From NCBI GenBank assembly GCA_013398275.1, contig VZSE01006029.1, forward strand, positions 2,322,000 to 2,385,999: a stretch of 64,000 bases of DNA. The letters run 5' to 3'. Made by a program: the position numbers and the translations under genes. The DNA comes from Promerops cafer. Taxonomy: Eukaryota; Chordata; Aves; Passeriformes; Nectariniidae. This document shows, in pieces, positions 50,801-61,522 of the stretch. Within the stretch, counting starts at the first letter, position 1; the number at the start of each line of letters is the position of its first letter. The notes below the pieces were generated by a model. That model was not told the DNA's origin and searched no databases. It saw only the letters and a program-made list of their open reading frames with translations.

Positions 50801-51844
50801 AAACATACCAGAGCAACATTAAGTTTTATATATATGAAATAAATAAAATGCATATTATCATCATGACCATCATCTCAAAAGTGTTCTACCAAAGCATTAC
50901 TTAAATGATTCTCCTCCATCCTAATTTAAACTGGATATATCTATATATGCACATGCACACATGAGAAACAGTTTCCTTGTGGTTGCCTGACCTCCCAAGT
51001 AGTAGCATGCACAGATTAACTTGTCAAATAGAGAGAGACAACATACAAAGGTCATTATGAATCCAAAGGTCTGGGTCCACTCATGAAGTTGGGTAGTTAC
51101 TTAAAACAGACTTGTCTAATACTGTGGAGAGGCACTGGACAAAAAAGATAACTCAGACCATACTTGACTCTATTATTATCTTCCCTGTCCAATAAAATCT
51201 TAAAACATTTCCTCTCATTTCTTAATGCAGACTTTTCCAGGACCTCAAATTGTAACAGGAAATTATTTAAGTGATTTTTGTTTTTAAACAACACAGCAAA
51301 GCATCAAGCCACAAGTGCTCTGCTGTTTGAGTTGCTAGAGTGTTTGAGTTAGGTTGAATCTCTCCCTTGTAAACATGAAATAACTTTTCCACCTCATCCA
51401 TTAATATTTGGGACTTGAAGGCTGTCAAGTGAAAGATGTTATAATGTCCAGAACAGCCCTAATCTCGTATTTTTTTTAACTATACACCCAACACTTGTAT
51501 AAAAAGGCAACAGCAGTAAATGAAAAATAACAGTAAGCAAACAGCGTAATAATGCATGCTAAAAGCTACCAGGACAATACACTCAATTTTCCCTGGGACT
51601 GTTTAATTATTCTTCTGATGGCTCAACACAATCTTTTCACAATTACTTCCTATGGGGCATGCTGACACATTGAGTTCATTACATAGCTCCTCTTTAAAGC
51701 AAAAAATACACAGGCATTTAGAGCAAACACCTAAAATTCAATTGTTCAGATTTTTAATAAACTACACTGGAAGAGAGTTTGCAACTGGATTATTTCTGAG
51801 GAAGTAGACACCACCTGCTTTATAAATTCAAAACAAATAGTCAT
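44807..51844. other. Long non-coding stretch with three GC-richer patches
   Basis: GC-richer patches at 45110-45440, 47270-47560 and 48390-48560 carry overlapping open frames; the longest is on the minus strand at 45032-45463 (143 codons). None resembles a known protein. Short simple repeats include (GAAA)n near 46715-46735 and A-runs near 49720. The segment 49190-49400 may be conserved non-coding DNA, by impression only. Confidence 0.5.
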
Positions 51845-51874
51845 AAAGCAATATCAAGATATTGATATTGCTTT
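51845..51874. other. Perfect 13-bp inverted repeat with 4-base loop
   Basis: AAAGCAATATCAA (51845-51857) and TTGATATTGCTTT (51862-51874) are exact reverse complements separated by GATA. The result is a 30-base near-palindrome that could fold as a hairpin or extrude as a cruciform. It is too short for a microRNA precursor and has no T-rich tract that would make it a terminator. Confidence 0.9.
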
Positions 51875-54800
51875 GATTGACAAACACACTCAAAGCACCT
51901 TATTTTTTCAATGGTTCTTCTCTGAATACATTCACACAGGTATACTGAGAATATTCTTTTTTCTTTTTGAAGTAATCTCAAAACTTCCAAAAGTTTCACT
52001 GGGCATACACAGACCAGCCACAGGACAGTTTATAAACTGACAGAGACTGATGCTATAGCAAAGATCAAACAAAGTCAACATGGCATAGCTGTCAAACCAC
52101 ACGTGCCATCTTTACACTTTCAATGGGGCACACATCCCTTCACTCTGTACCAGTCAAGTCTTCAACACTGTCACTAGAGAAGGTGTGTCTCAACTGGCAC
52201 ACCTCAGGTACTGCAAAACAAAGCCACAGACAAGCACACCAGCTGGGAGCCCCCACCATGGGTTTTCAACAGCTCTGCCCTTCATCTACCACACAAGGCT
52301 CTGCCCAAGTCCCTCCCCAGGCAGCCTTCTACTCCCAGGAGCACAGAGGATGCAGCCAGTGCCATGAAACACTCCTAAGACCAGAGAGCATAAAATCAGG
52401 CAGAGGATAAAGACAGGCACTCACTCGACAGGAGAACCCTTTTATTTATTTATGGGTGCAAGTCAGCCAACCTGACCTCCAGCCTGCATGTCCATTTATG
52501 CATTTTCTGTCCCACATATATTAATTTGTGGTTATCTTTAATATTTTATGAGTTAAGCTTCATTCCACTCCATTATGCACTAAAAAGAGAACAAAACAGC
52601 TACTAATGTCATAGATAAGTGTTTTTACTTGCTATAAATTCCATCCACCATCATGTGACTAGACAACACACACTCCCCAAAACTAAGTGCTTCTGCTCAT
52701 CACACCTCCTTTACTGAAGTGACTTCTATTTCTGTTGATTAACTGTGAACGCCAAAGCATAAAATATGGCACCTTCAGTTACCTAACAGTCACATGCAAA
52801 CTTCAATACTTAGCTGGGACTCAGGATACATACAGCTAGGAAGGCATCCAAAATCTGACAGTAAGGAAACTCCTTGCGAATTCCCCATGTACATTATTCT
52901 TGTACTCATTAATCAATTTTTTTTCTTGCACGTCAAGTTTTTAACCCAAAATCACAGATGAATCTTCAGTTTATGACCCTTCCTCTCTTCCAAGAATTTC
53001 CCCCAGGGAATTTCTAAGCAGCTGCTATCTCCCATCTCTGCCCTTACTAAGACACAAAAGCCAGAGTAGTTTTAAGCTTTGGTCTCTCATCTAACTCCAG
53101 ACTGTTCATGCTACATGATCTTTGTAGCTTGGATGTCCATCTACGTGTTCCACTAGGATTTCATATTTTCTGTACATAAGTGGCCAGAATTATGTACAGT
53201 ATTTAACACAAAGTCACCCTAATGCCTTGCCTCATAATTTGTCTATCTTCACTGAAGAGCTCTTCCTGAGCATCACGTTTGCTCCCATTTCATGGCCCGT
53301 ACCAAATAAGAGTCATCCCCATTTGACTGTGGCAGTCAGGCCTTTTCCTCCAAACCTCTTTTAAGGGATGACTTGCCAGCTGATAGCAGATGTGTTGTTA
53401 ATAATCACCCAGTAGATAACTTTGCTTTTCGAGCTATTTAACTTCCTGTCATTCCTATTGTTTCAGTCATCACAGACATTCAATTCTTCCTGTGCAATAA
53501 TCCAACCCACCTCAGTGCTGACTACGTTTCCCAACTTTGCTTAATCAGGAATCATCCTTCTCTAATAGTTATTTCAGCCAGTATGGTGAAGCAAAGAGAC
53601 CAGCTCCCCACTAATACTGATGCAGGGCATTAATAATTCCTTTATTCAGGCAGGCAAACTCCTAACTTCTCCTTCAGGACATACCTTTAGCTAAGCCTCA
53701 CACTTCCAATTTAGTTATTTTTGGTCTATATACATGGAACTGAAGCCTTCTGCTCCTATTGTCTAGGACATTCAGTATTTAATCAGTAAAAATAGGATTT
53801 AAGTCTCCCATGACCCAATTGTGGCAAATACATGATGCATTTTATCCTGTTTTCCACTTAGCTTTGTATACTTAATTACTTTTACCATTCAAAATTTATT
53901 CTAAATCCTTGAATTCTATTGTGACCAGAGTAAAAGGTGTGAAGATACCATTCTCTTCTCCTTTTAAAAGAAATGGAACTATACCTCTTTTGCTATCTTA
54001 CTATCACAACTGCTACCTTCAGCCTAAGAGATAACACCCAATTCTATTTTTTAACCTGGCTCCAGTGCCCTGCACCAGCTCTTTCAGAGCCCAGAAGCAG
54101 AGACCCTTAGACTTAATTTGACTAGGGGCAGACATAAGACATTTATTCTAGTCATTTCCATTTGGCACCCTATCTTTCTCCCATATTAAAATCCTCATGC
54201 GTATCTAAAACTAAACAACTAAAACAAGTACTGCTAATTTTAGAGGCATCAAGCATTTTTTATACAGCCTGGTCCTCACAACATCATAGCCAAATTCTCT
54301 TCTCCTGCTCTTTTTATTTTTTTCCTCCCCTCTTCATCTTAAATTTCTTCATCCTCTAGCTTTTGGCAGTTCACATGCTATCCCTGCAGTTTCTGTTCTC
54401 CAACAATCAATCCCCTCCTTCACTTCATTCCTTTTAGGTTTTCTGGTAACTTGCAGTATCTTATTCTCACAGCAAGGTCCACAGCCCAACTTGGCAAGCT
54501 TCTCCTCCTCCTTAAAATGCAGTTTCCAAGCAGCTATTGTACCTTGCACTTAAGACAGTCCAAGTTGTTTGTTTTTTTTTAATTTAAACCTGCAACTCCT
54601 ACAGGCCTTTAGCTCCATGGACAACACAAACTAGTTCTTCTAACTTCTCAGAACTTGTCCTACTAAAATAAAGCTTCCCTGAAAGAAAAACACTTTGTAG
54701 TTGACATATACTTACCCTTCAGTTTAATTCAAAATTATTAACTTGTGGCTGATCAACACATGTGCTTAAGGCCTTATGGAAGGGAGCCGTAATCTAGCAG

Positions 54801-55254
54801 CAGAAAACAAGACGTTCTGGCAGCCAGTGAGAGACCAGAGATGTTCCAGAATTTAAAGATACACCCTCTAGTTCTGGGCAGGCTGTAAACATAAGCCTTC
54901 ATTTACTCTGCATTCCACTACAATTAATGGCCAAAATCTACCCTATGATAATTCAGTGTACTGACTTCTAACTTAACTAGCCAGCACTGGGAAACACACT
55001 TAGAAAAGTACATTTGAGAAACATGTTCCCTTTACACACTAGCACACTATCCAAAATGAGCTCTGTAGCTCCGAGCAATCAAGACATACTTGCAAAGTTG
55101 CGTCCTATAATTTGACTCAGTTTCACCCCAGTAAATCAACCTTAGACCTCCAGATTTTGAAACACAAGCATGAACCTTTAACAGAAAACCATCTCCCATC
55201 CAGTGGAAGACTGCACCTATATTAAGTCCAGCAACAACTGGATCTTCAGCATGG
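51875..55254. other. Non-coding stretch; pyrimidine-biased 53.0-54.6 kb
   Basis: From about 53000 to 54600 the plus strand is clearly pyrimidine-rich, as expected if an A/G-rich element lies on the minus strand. Near 53793-53814 the minus strand reads V-M-G-D-L-N-P, reminiscent of the GDFN motif of LINE endonucleases, but no flanking endonuclease motifs are recognised. It may be a very old LINE remnant. No gene is recognised. Confidence 0.35.
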
Positions 55255-55945
55255 TCACCACAAGCTTAAGAGGGGCAGAGACAGAGGGTGCAGGTGGCCA
55301 ACTGCTACAACACAACACAAAAGAGCCTCTCTGGCCAAGTGAATGACCTCCACCTGACCCTGGAAGACATGGTTTCCCTCTTCAGCTTGTGATACAATTT
55401 GCTTAACACCGATGCACTGGCATGAAGGCAGTCCAGGCCTTCTGTGCAGCAGAGTGAACTTGCTGGCACAGGCTATCAGTCCCATCGAGGCAGTAAATCA
55501 CACTTGCCACCACATTCCTGGTATGCCTGCACCTACACGGCAGCGCACAGGCACCTGCCGGCTGCCTCCTGAAACCCAGAGGGGAAACTCAGTACTACAG
55601 CATGAAATACCAACTGGCACGCTAAGTTACTAACCCACATGGAATGGGGGCCCTGAGAGGGCACACAGCTCTGGCAGCTCCAACAGCCCCACACCATGGT
55701 GAGGGCTGCCCACCGTCCATGAAAGATTGATGGTGGTCTCTGCATCCACCTCCCTTGGCCACCAACACCATCATGTTCATCTCCCCGTGGAACACCTCCA
55801 GGCTGCTGGTGCCTTCCGCTCTCACGACCAGTCTCACCAGTTTAAGCCAAGCCTTTCCAGCAGCAGGGTAGGTGTTCTGCCACCCTCCAAACTGTGGAGC
55901 ACGGCACTGGACACCTTGAAAAAGCAAGTCATTGTTAGCCATGCA
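55255..55945. other. Unclassified GC-rich block with open frames on both strands
   Basis: This 0.7-kb block is distinctly more GC-rich than its flanks. On the minus strand it holds frames of 106 codons (55622-55942, including EVFHGEMNMMVLVAKGGG), 70 codons and 76 codons in different registers. The plus strand is open for 92 codons at 55727-56005. A pyrimidine-rich AG (CTTTTTCAAG) ends near 55920 on the minus strand. The shape suggests an inserted, decaying coding or LTR-like sequence, but no family is recognised. Confidence 0.35.
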
Positions 55946-56699
55946 CGAGGAAATAGCATCCTACCTTTCACTCCAGAAGTGCTTAAAAGTGTTTTATCCT
56001 GTTAATTCTAGGTCAGTTGAGCACACGTGTGGTATGGATTACACTGACCCTTTTAGTGCTCTCAATATTTTTAAATAAGTAGGACACTTAACATTAGATG
56101 CCCATAAAGCTGCATATCTCCTGTTCACCACACACCAAGATCTGCCAGTAGGCTTTAAGGCACAACTAAGGAGTAGTTGCTTTATAAAGCATGGCTCTCA
56201 CAGCACACGAGTACAAATGTAAAATAATATATAAATGCCAAGTCTGACCCCGTACCACAATAAATCAATACAGGCATTTTACAAAAACTGCCTGTATTGG
56301 ATGAACTGAAGTGACCTTTGCAAAGCCACCCAACAAATCAGCACCAGATTTACAAACAGTACAAGTATTTAGTACAGTTCAGTACAGCTGAGTGATAAAA
56401 AGGTCTACATTAAAGGTAAAAGTTGTCCTGATGTTTACAAAATGCAACAACATTGTCATTGCAAGCACAAAAAATATGTTTCATCCTTAAATATCTGAGT
56501 ATCTAGAGACTTAAAACACGAGGAACAATCATCATGCAAAGGACCATAAAATTCAAGCTTAAAAAGTAACGATTCACTGGAGATGTTAATTTGCCAGCAC
56601 CAAAACTTTGCAAGTTTTAACCTTCTCTGCACTATCAGCTGCCATACATATTGGACCCTTAGACACAGATAATCCCATTGCTTTCCCTCCTTTTCACAG
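55946..56699. other. AT-rich flank of the CpG island
   Basis: Only short open frames and no classified repeat are seen. Confidence 0.6.
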
Positions 56700-56766
56700 A
56701 TGCCCGGCCTGAGCGAGGGAAGGAGGACGAGCAGGGAAAAAACCCCAACACGTTTAAGTAAATTAC

Positions 56767-57048
56767 CTTTTGGATCAGCCTCCTTCCCTCGCCCAGTTAA
56801 AGTTTTCTCGAGGTCAGATTAGCACTCCGAAAGGAGAGCAGGCGCCGGCAGGCCCCTTGGCAGGCGGTGCTGTGACAGACGCGGGGCAGACCCGGGGGGG
56901 CAGCCATGTGCTCAGCCCCGCATCCCCCCGAAAGGGCATCCCGGGAGGAAGTTCCCACTACGCACCGACTCGGGGAAATAACTCGCAGAAGTCCAACAGC
57001 TATCGCTTCCAGCGGCTTTCTCCTGGGCCATATGTTTTCCCCTGCCAT
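56767..57048 (-). other. Possible first-exon segment ending at a donor-like site
   Basis: If the island is transcribed leftward, this part would end at AAAG|GTAATT (56767/56766). It contains an ATG-started frame of 83 codons on the minus strand, starting MAGENIWPRRKPLEAIAVG, that terminates 30 bases before the donor. The frame is compositionally unremarkable for a GC-rich 5' UTR. A second donor-like site, GAGTCG|GTGCGT, lies near 56965. Confidence 0.25.
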
Positions 57049-57252
57049 TTAGCGAGGCAGTTCAGACGAGCCAAACCGCCCTACCCGCTCCGCCGCGAAC
57101 CCGCTCGCGGGCTGGGGGTCGGAGCCGCCGTCTCGGAGGCGGGGGGCGAAGCCGGCTCGGCCGGTGGGGCACCACCCGCGGCACCCACCCCACGGGGCTG
57201 AGCTCCGTCCCCGCCGGGAGCCGCCCGCCCACCGACCCCCGGCAGCGTGGCT

Positions 57253-57282
57253 GGGCAGGGCAGGGCAGGGCAGGGCTGGGCG
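57253..57282. repeat. (GGGCA)n microsatellite with G-quadruplex potential
   Basis: Six GGG runs separated by CA or CT lie at 57253-57280, just before the assembly gap. Four or more such runs with short loops fit the G-quadruplex pattern on the plus strand. Structures of this kind are a common reason for sequencing drop-out in bird promoters. Confidence 0.85.
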
Positions 57283-57291
57283 GCTCCTGCT

Positions 57292-57501
57292 NNNNNNNNN
57301 NNNNNNNNNNNNNNNNNNNNNNNNNNNNNNNNNNNNNNNNNNNNNNNNNNNNNNNNNNNNNNNNNNNNNNNNNNNNNNNNNNNNNNNNNNNNNNNNNNNN
57401 NNNNNNNNNNNNNNNNNNNNNNNNNNNNNNNNNNNNNNNNNNNNNNNNNNNNNNNNNNNNNNNNNNNNNNNNNNNNNNNNNNNNNNNNNNNNNNNNNNNN
57501 N
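57292..57501. other. Assembly gap, 210 N
   Basis: A run of 210 undetermined bases lies in the centre of the CpG island. The first exon or transcription start may be hidden in it. Confidence 1.
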
Positions 57502-58036
57502 CGGGGAGCCCGGGGCGGGCGCTGGGCTCGCCCCCTCCCCGGCCCGCGCCGCACAAAGGGGACCCGCCGCTGCCGCCTTTGTTCGGCCGAGCGGCGCCGG
57601 GAGGGGAGGGCGACGGGTGACACGCTGGGCGCTTCTCCCACACGGAGATTGTTCCTCCGGCACTGGCAGGCGCGGAGCAACTTCACCGGAGTTAATTTGG
57701 GTCTGTGATGAAAACTCCTCCACCTGTGCCAAACGCTGCTCGGCATCCAGCACTAAAGTCAGCCTACGCGCGGTGCTTCAGCTGCCTGTTTATGCCTCAG
57801 GAGCTGACTGGTGACTCCTGTTAAATTAAGGGTGGGTTTTTTATTGCTCAGGGTAGATGGCATCGCGAAGATTGGTATCTTAGTATTCTGTGCTCGGCAG
57901 CACCCAAGAAGCATTGAAAAACGAATTTCAGATACACCTTTGCCCCATTGTGTGTGGTAGGTCACAGATCTTTCAAACGTAGCTACTCATTTGCCTATTA
58001 AGCTACATGTCCAATTAACATACTTTTCTCAAAGCT

Positions 58037-58064
58037 TTTTTTTTCTTTTTCTTTTCTTTTTCAC
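58037..58064. repeat. (CTTTT)n pyrimidine tract
   Basis: A 28-base C/T-only run precedes ACAG at 58063-58066. It serves as an excellent polypyrimidine tract for the acceptor-like site that follows. Confidence 0.85.
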
Positions 58065-58066
58065 AG

Positions 58067-58126
58067 TACTTTAGTGCTCATCCTATGAATCTCCTCCAAG
58101 CTTACCGGTTTAGTCATTCAGTTCAG
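58067..58126 (+). other. Exon-like block, 60 bp, just right of the CpG island
   Basis: The acceptor CTTTTCTTTTTCACAG|T is among the strongest in the window. The block ends GTTCAG|GTACCT, a moderate donor. Its 20 codons, in phase 0-0, begin YFSAHPMNLLQAYRF and end SHSVQ. The same frame stays open past the donor to a TGA near 58220, so the exon could be longer. Its place about 0.3-0.5 kb right of the island fits a second exon of a rightward gene. No protein family is recognised. Confidence 0.25.
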
Positions 58127-61100
58127 GTACCTGAGGTCAACACATGCAGTCCTGTCATGCCAGTTAAAACAGTAGAAGGGGGAGAATTTCCCCTCATTCA
58201 CATCTCACTTAGAAGAAACTGACAGAAATACCCTTGTATGAGGCCTTCTCTGAAGGACAGTTAGACTTCAGTCGTTTGCATAGAGGTGGAATGAGGAGTC
58301 ACTGTATATCCACAAGTGGACTTTTAACAAGGCAGCAACAAAACTAGACTACCCTAGGGTTGTTAAAACCAGGAGTAAATTCTAAGCAGCCTCCTTTAAA
58401 AGGTCTTTTCACATAATGTTCATTAAGCCCCAGCAGTTAAAAGATCCCACCTGGGAGCTCTCACTATGCAGAGTTCTGCTTCCCAGACTGAGAGGGGCAG
58501 AGTAGCACAGGGCTTTAGATGCTAAGCCAGCTCCTCAGGTTTAGTACTAGACCATGCTGCATTTTTGTGCACCGAAGAAGCAGATGATTTATCAGTTCTC
58601 CTAGCTATTAGCTAGAAATTTTCTGCATGGTCCATGAGGTATGCGAGGAAGGAGGGTAACCTGTGGCATGTGAGCTCTTCCACATTACCCACACGGACCT
58701 TCTGCTTCCTGCACGTGTTAGCATAGCTGCATTAGAAAAAGGGAATGAGAAGTATGTGAATTTGAACCTTTATTCCTGTAGCTGTGTTGTAGGGGGAATA
58801 ATTTTTTTGTTTTATCTTAAAATTAAAAAATTGTGTGCTTGGGGGTAAAAAGTCTGAAAATGTAAAAGAGTGTAGTAAGCATGAAGAAGCCTGCCTAAGA
58901 CATCAGTCAGCCTTAAAAAAAAGCCAGCGTGCTAGAGGTGTAAGATACATCCTAGGTGCTATTATCTGCTTGCTACATTATGCACTAGGGCCAGAAGCCA
59001 GCCATCAGCCCTGCAGCATCTGCTGAATGGAGCCTCTGACACACAATGGCGTGGTCGTTTGTCACTTGTTCAATCACCAGGCAGCCCACCTCTTGTGGCC
59101 AACTTTTACAGGATGTGCGTTGTGCCCTCCGTTCTCTAGGCTGGATGTAAGTCGTAAGGGGAGGAGTAGGTAAATGCAACTGTAATGTGAAATTAAATGA
59201 CCTGTTCTGGTCAGAAAGTTTCCCAATTCCTAGTCGAAACAGAGGCTTATCAGTATTTTAACTTCAGATCAATATGCAGACGTTTTCTAAAGCTAGGTGT
59301 GTGAATAGCCGTTCTGTTGTGCCCTTTCTGACAAAACAAGAACCATGGAGTTGTTCCTTACACCACTACCTGGTAAGTTTTTCACACCCAGGCATCAGAT
59401 GATGGATAACTTTATTAAATTACGGCACACTGTGCAGCTGCTGCCTCTGGGTAGAAGTATGGAATAATACAATTAATGCCTCACATTTTACTATAGATAC
59501 TAAAATATGATCTTTGTTCTCGCTGTCAAGACTACTGACAGAAGCCTTAGACAGATGACCAACCCATAGAAGCAGTGGTGAGAGGCACTTCCCCTGCAAG
59601 GCAAGCTGCAGCCTTGGGCTCATCATGAACACCCATGGACTTGATCACGTGCCAGATCCCTTTAATGAAATCAGCACCCTGGCCCTAAGATGATGTGTAA
59701 GAGTACATTAAATGGTTATCCTCGTACACAAACCTTTGTATTTTGAGACACTATAGCCCCTGATCTATAAATCATATCTAAGACAAGAAACTAATTTTAT
59801 AAACATGCATGTACCTGATTTAACTCACTCAATAAGGCTGCTAAATAGGAGTAAAAACTGTGCATAAGAAATTGTGTTGCCTGGAACTAAGTCAAGAACC
59901 CCTGGAAATGAACATAAAATTATCACATTCCAGACTGATTTCTTCTTTGTGCTTTCCAAAAGCACACTGTTTTAAAAAATGCATTAATCCTCTCAGTCCA
60001 TTAAAATATTTCACAACTTTTGAAATGTTTTGAGATAAAAAAAATTAAAACCCTGCCTACTGATCATAACTCTCTTCCTAAATCCATATTCTTATAAGAC
60101 CAAGAATAAAACATTTGTTGCTCTAACCAATAGGTTTACTCAGAAACAGCTGACACCACTTAAAATCGTGTTAATTAACACAGGTTCTCAAGGTCCAGTT
60201 CTAATGCAGACAAGCTGTGTCCACCTTAAACAGAGCCTCGTTATTGTTCACGCTACTTGAATCTGCCATTAATAGTAAGTCTCCATCTCACAGCTGCTGC
60301 TAAACCTGAGGCCTGCTTGCATTCAAAGAGGATTTCAGTTCTAGTTTGGCACAGTATATGCTATTCACAGAGTCACCTGTAACTGTAAGAATGACTGAGA
60401 ACAAAGCCACTCATTTTCCACTTGTTAGCTCTAAAATCCCTGCTGTGGAAAGTTTGGGGTTTCAATATGTCTTCCTTGTGTAGACTTATGTGTAATGTTC
60501 AAATACATTAAAGAATGCAGACTGCTGCCTGAATTAGTGCAGCACTCAGGCTGAATAAAACACAGCAACTCAAGTACTGAGTGGTGCAGCCTTCCTAGCT
60601 GCCCCTACCCCTGTAAGGGTGTATAATATTTATCCCTGTAAATATTCTCTCCAGTCTGCTGACCAGGAGGTGTGAGCTGGGGTCAGCCACAAGCTCAACT
60701 GACCAAGCTGAACTTGCAGCAGCTACCCCCTCACCATTTTAGTGTACTTGGCCTTGGTTAAATCCATTAGTGAGGCGTGTGCATGATCTCTGGTGGTCAA
60801 CCTGGTCTGCCTGCTCAGACTATCCAGCAACCACCTCAGCTGTGCCTGCTGAGGTGGGAGTGAGATGGCCAGACAAAACACTACTTTAGCCATCACAGCT
60901 GGATCAGCCCATGTCTGCACAATACTGAGTTGCATGTACACATTCAACAAAGCTCAGTGAGCAGTATTTCACAGAAACATGGCTGGGTTCTCTAGTCCTC
61001 TATTTGCTCTGGAGAATATTATGTAAGTTTTGGGGTTTTTTACTTTGATCATAAGCTTTGTAAGAAAACGTGTGAGCAACATGTTACTCAGGCTATAAAT

Positions 61101-61274
61101 GGTGCAGGTATTTAGGAGTGCTGGGAAAAGTGTTTTCTCAGTATTGTTTGAAGCAGGGGGCTGATGACAAAGGAGAGGTGTTAGTCATGCCGACCCATTC
61201 TTCTGGTGCTCAGTAAGAGGGAGAAACAAGCCAGAAACCTCCTCCTCAGCTTCTTGAAGGTCTCAGCACTACTT
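58127..61274. other. AT-rich non-coding stretch
   Basis: Open frames of 60-75 codons on both strands carry no recognisable motif. A GC-richer patch at 60640-60940 is open on the minus strand (75 codons). No classified repeat is seen. Confidence 0.55.
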
Positions 61275-61522
61275 GGAATCATATAATGGTTTATGTTGGA
61301 AGAGACCCTTAAGGTCATCCAGTTCCAGCCCCACTACCATAAGCAGGGACACCTTACAGTAGACAAGGTTGCTCAGAGCCCAGTCCAACCTGGCCTTGAA
61401 AATTCTCAGGGATAGGAACCTGTTCCAGTGTTTCACCACCCTCATAGTGAAGAATTTCTTCCTTTTCTAATCTAAACCTACCCTCTTTCAGTTTAAAGCC
61501 ATTACCCTTGTCCTATCTTTAT
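61275..61522 (-). mobile_element. CR1 LINE 3'-end fragment
   Basis: The plus strand carries the reverse complement of a CR1 3' end: GGAATCATATAATGG, GGAAGAGACCCTTAAGGTCATCC, GGTTGCTCAGAGCCCAGTCC, AACCTGGCCTTGAAAATTC, CCTGTTCCAGTGTTTCACCA and ACCCTTGTCCTAT, in the expected order. The element points leftward with its 3' end at 61275. About 250 bases remain, including 3' UTR and the degraded end of ORF2. No function is expected. Confidence 0.95.

Larger units (their letters stand above)
56700..57790. promoter_or_regulatory. CpG island, probable promoter and first exon(s)
   Basis: About 1.1 kb of GC-rich, CG-dense sequence, interrupted by the assembly gap, stands out sharply from the AT-rich flanks. 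It contains many GGGCGG/CCGCCC-type (Sp1-like) boxes and no clear TATA box, the normal form of a vertebrate housekeeping or developmental promoter. A minus-strand donor-like site, CCAAAAG|GTAATT, lies at 56767/56766; further donor-like GTGAAG and GTGGAG sites lie near 57680-57725 on the minus strand. A minus-strand frame beginning MAGENIWPRRKP (57048-56797) ends in TAA before the donor, so any exon here would be 5' UTR or use another frame. Large frames spanning the gap are artefacts. Direction is undecided; a bidirectional promoter is possible. Confidence 0.85.

Noticed and set aside
57049..57814. Open frames of 150-230 codons across the assembly gap on both strands
   Set aside because: They are long only because the N run holds no stop codons. 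The real sequence on each side gives short GC-rich frames in several registers.
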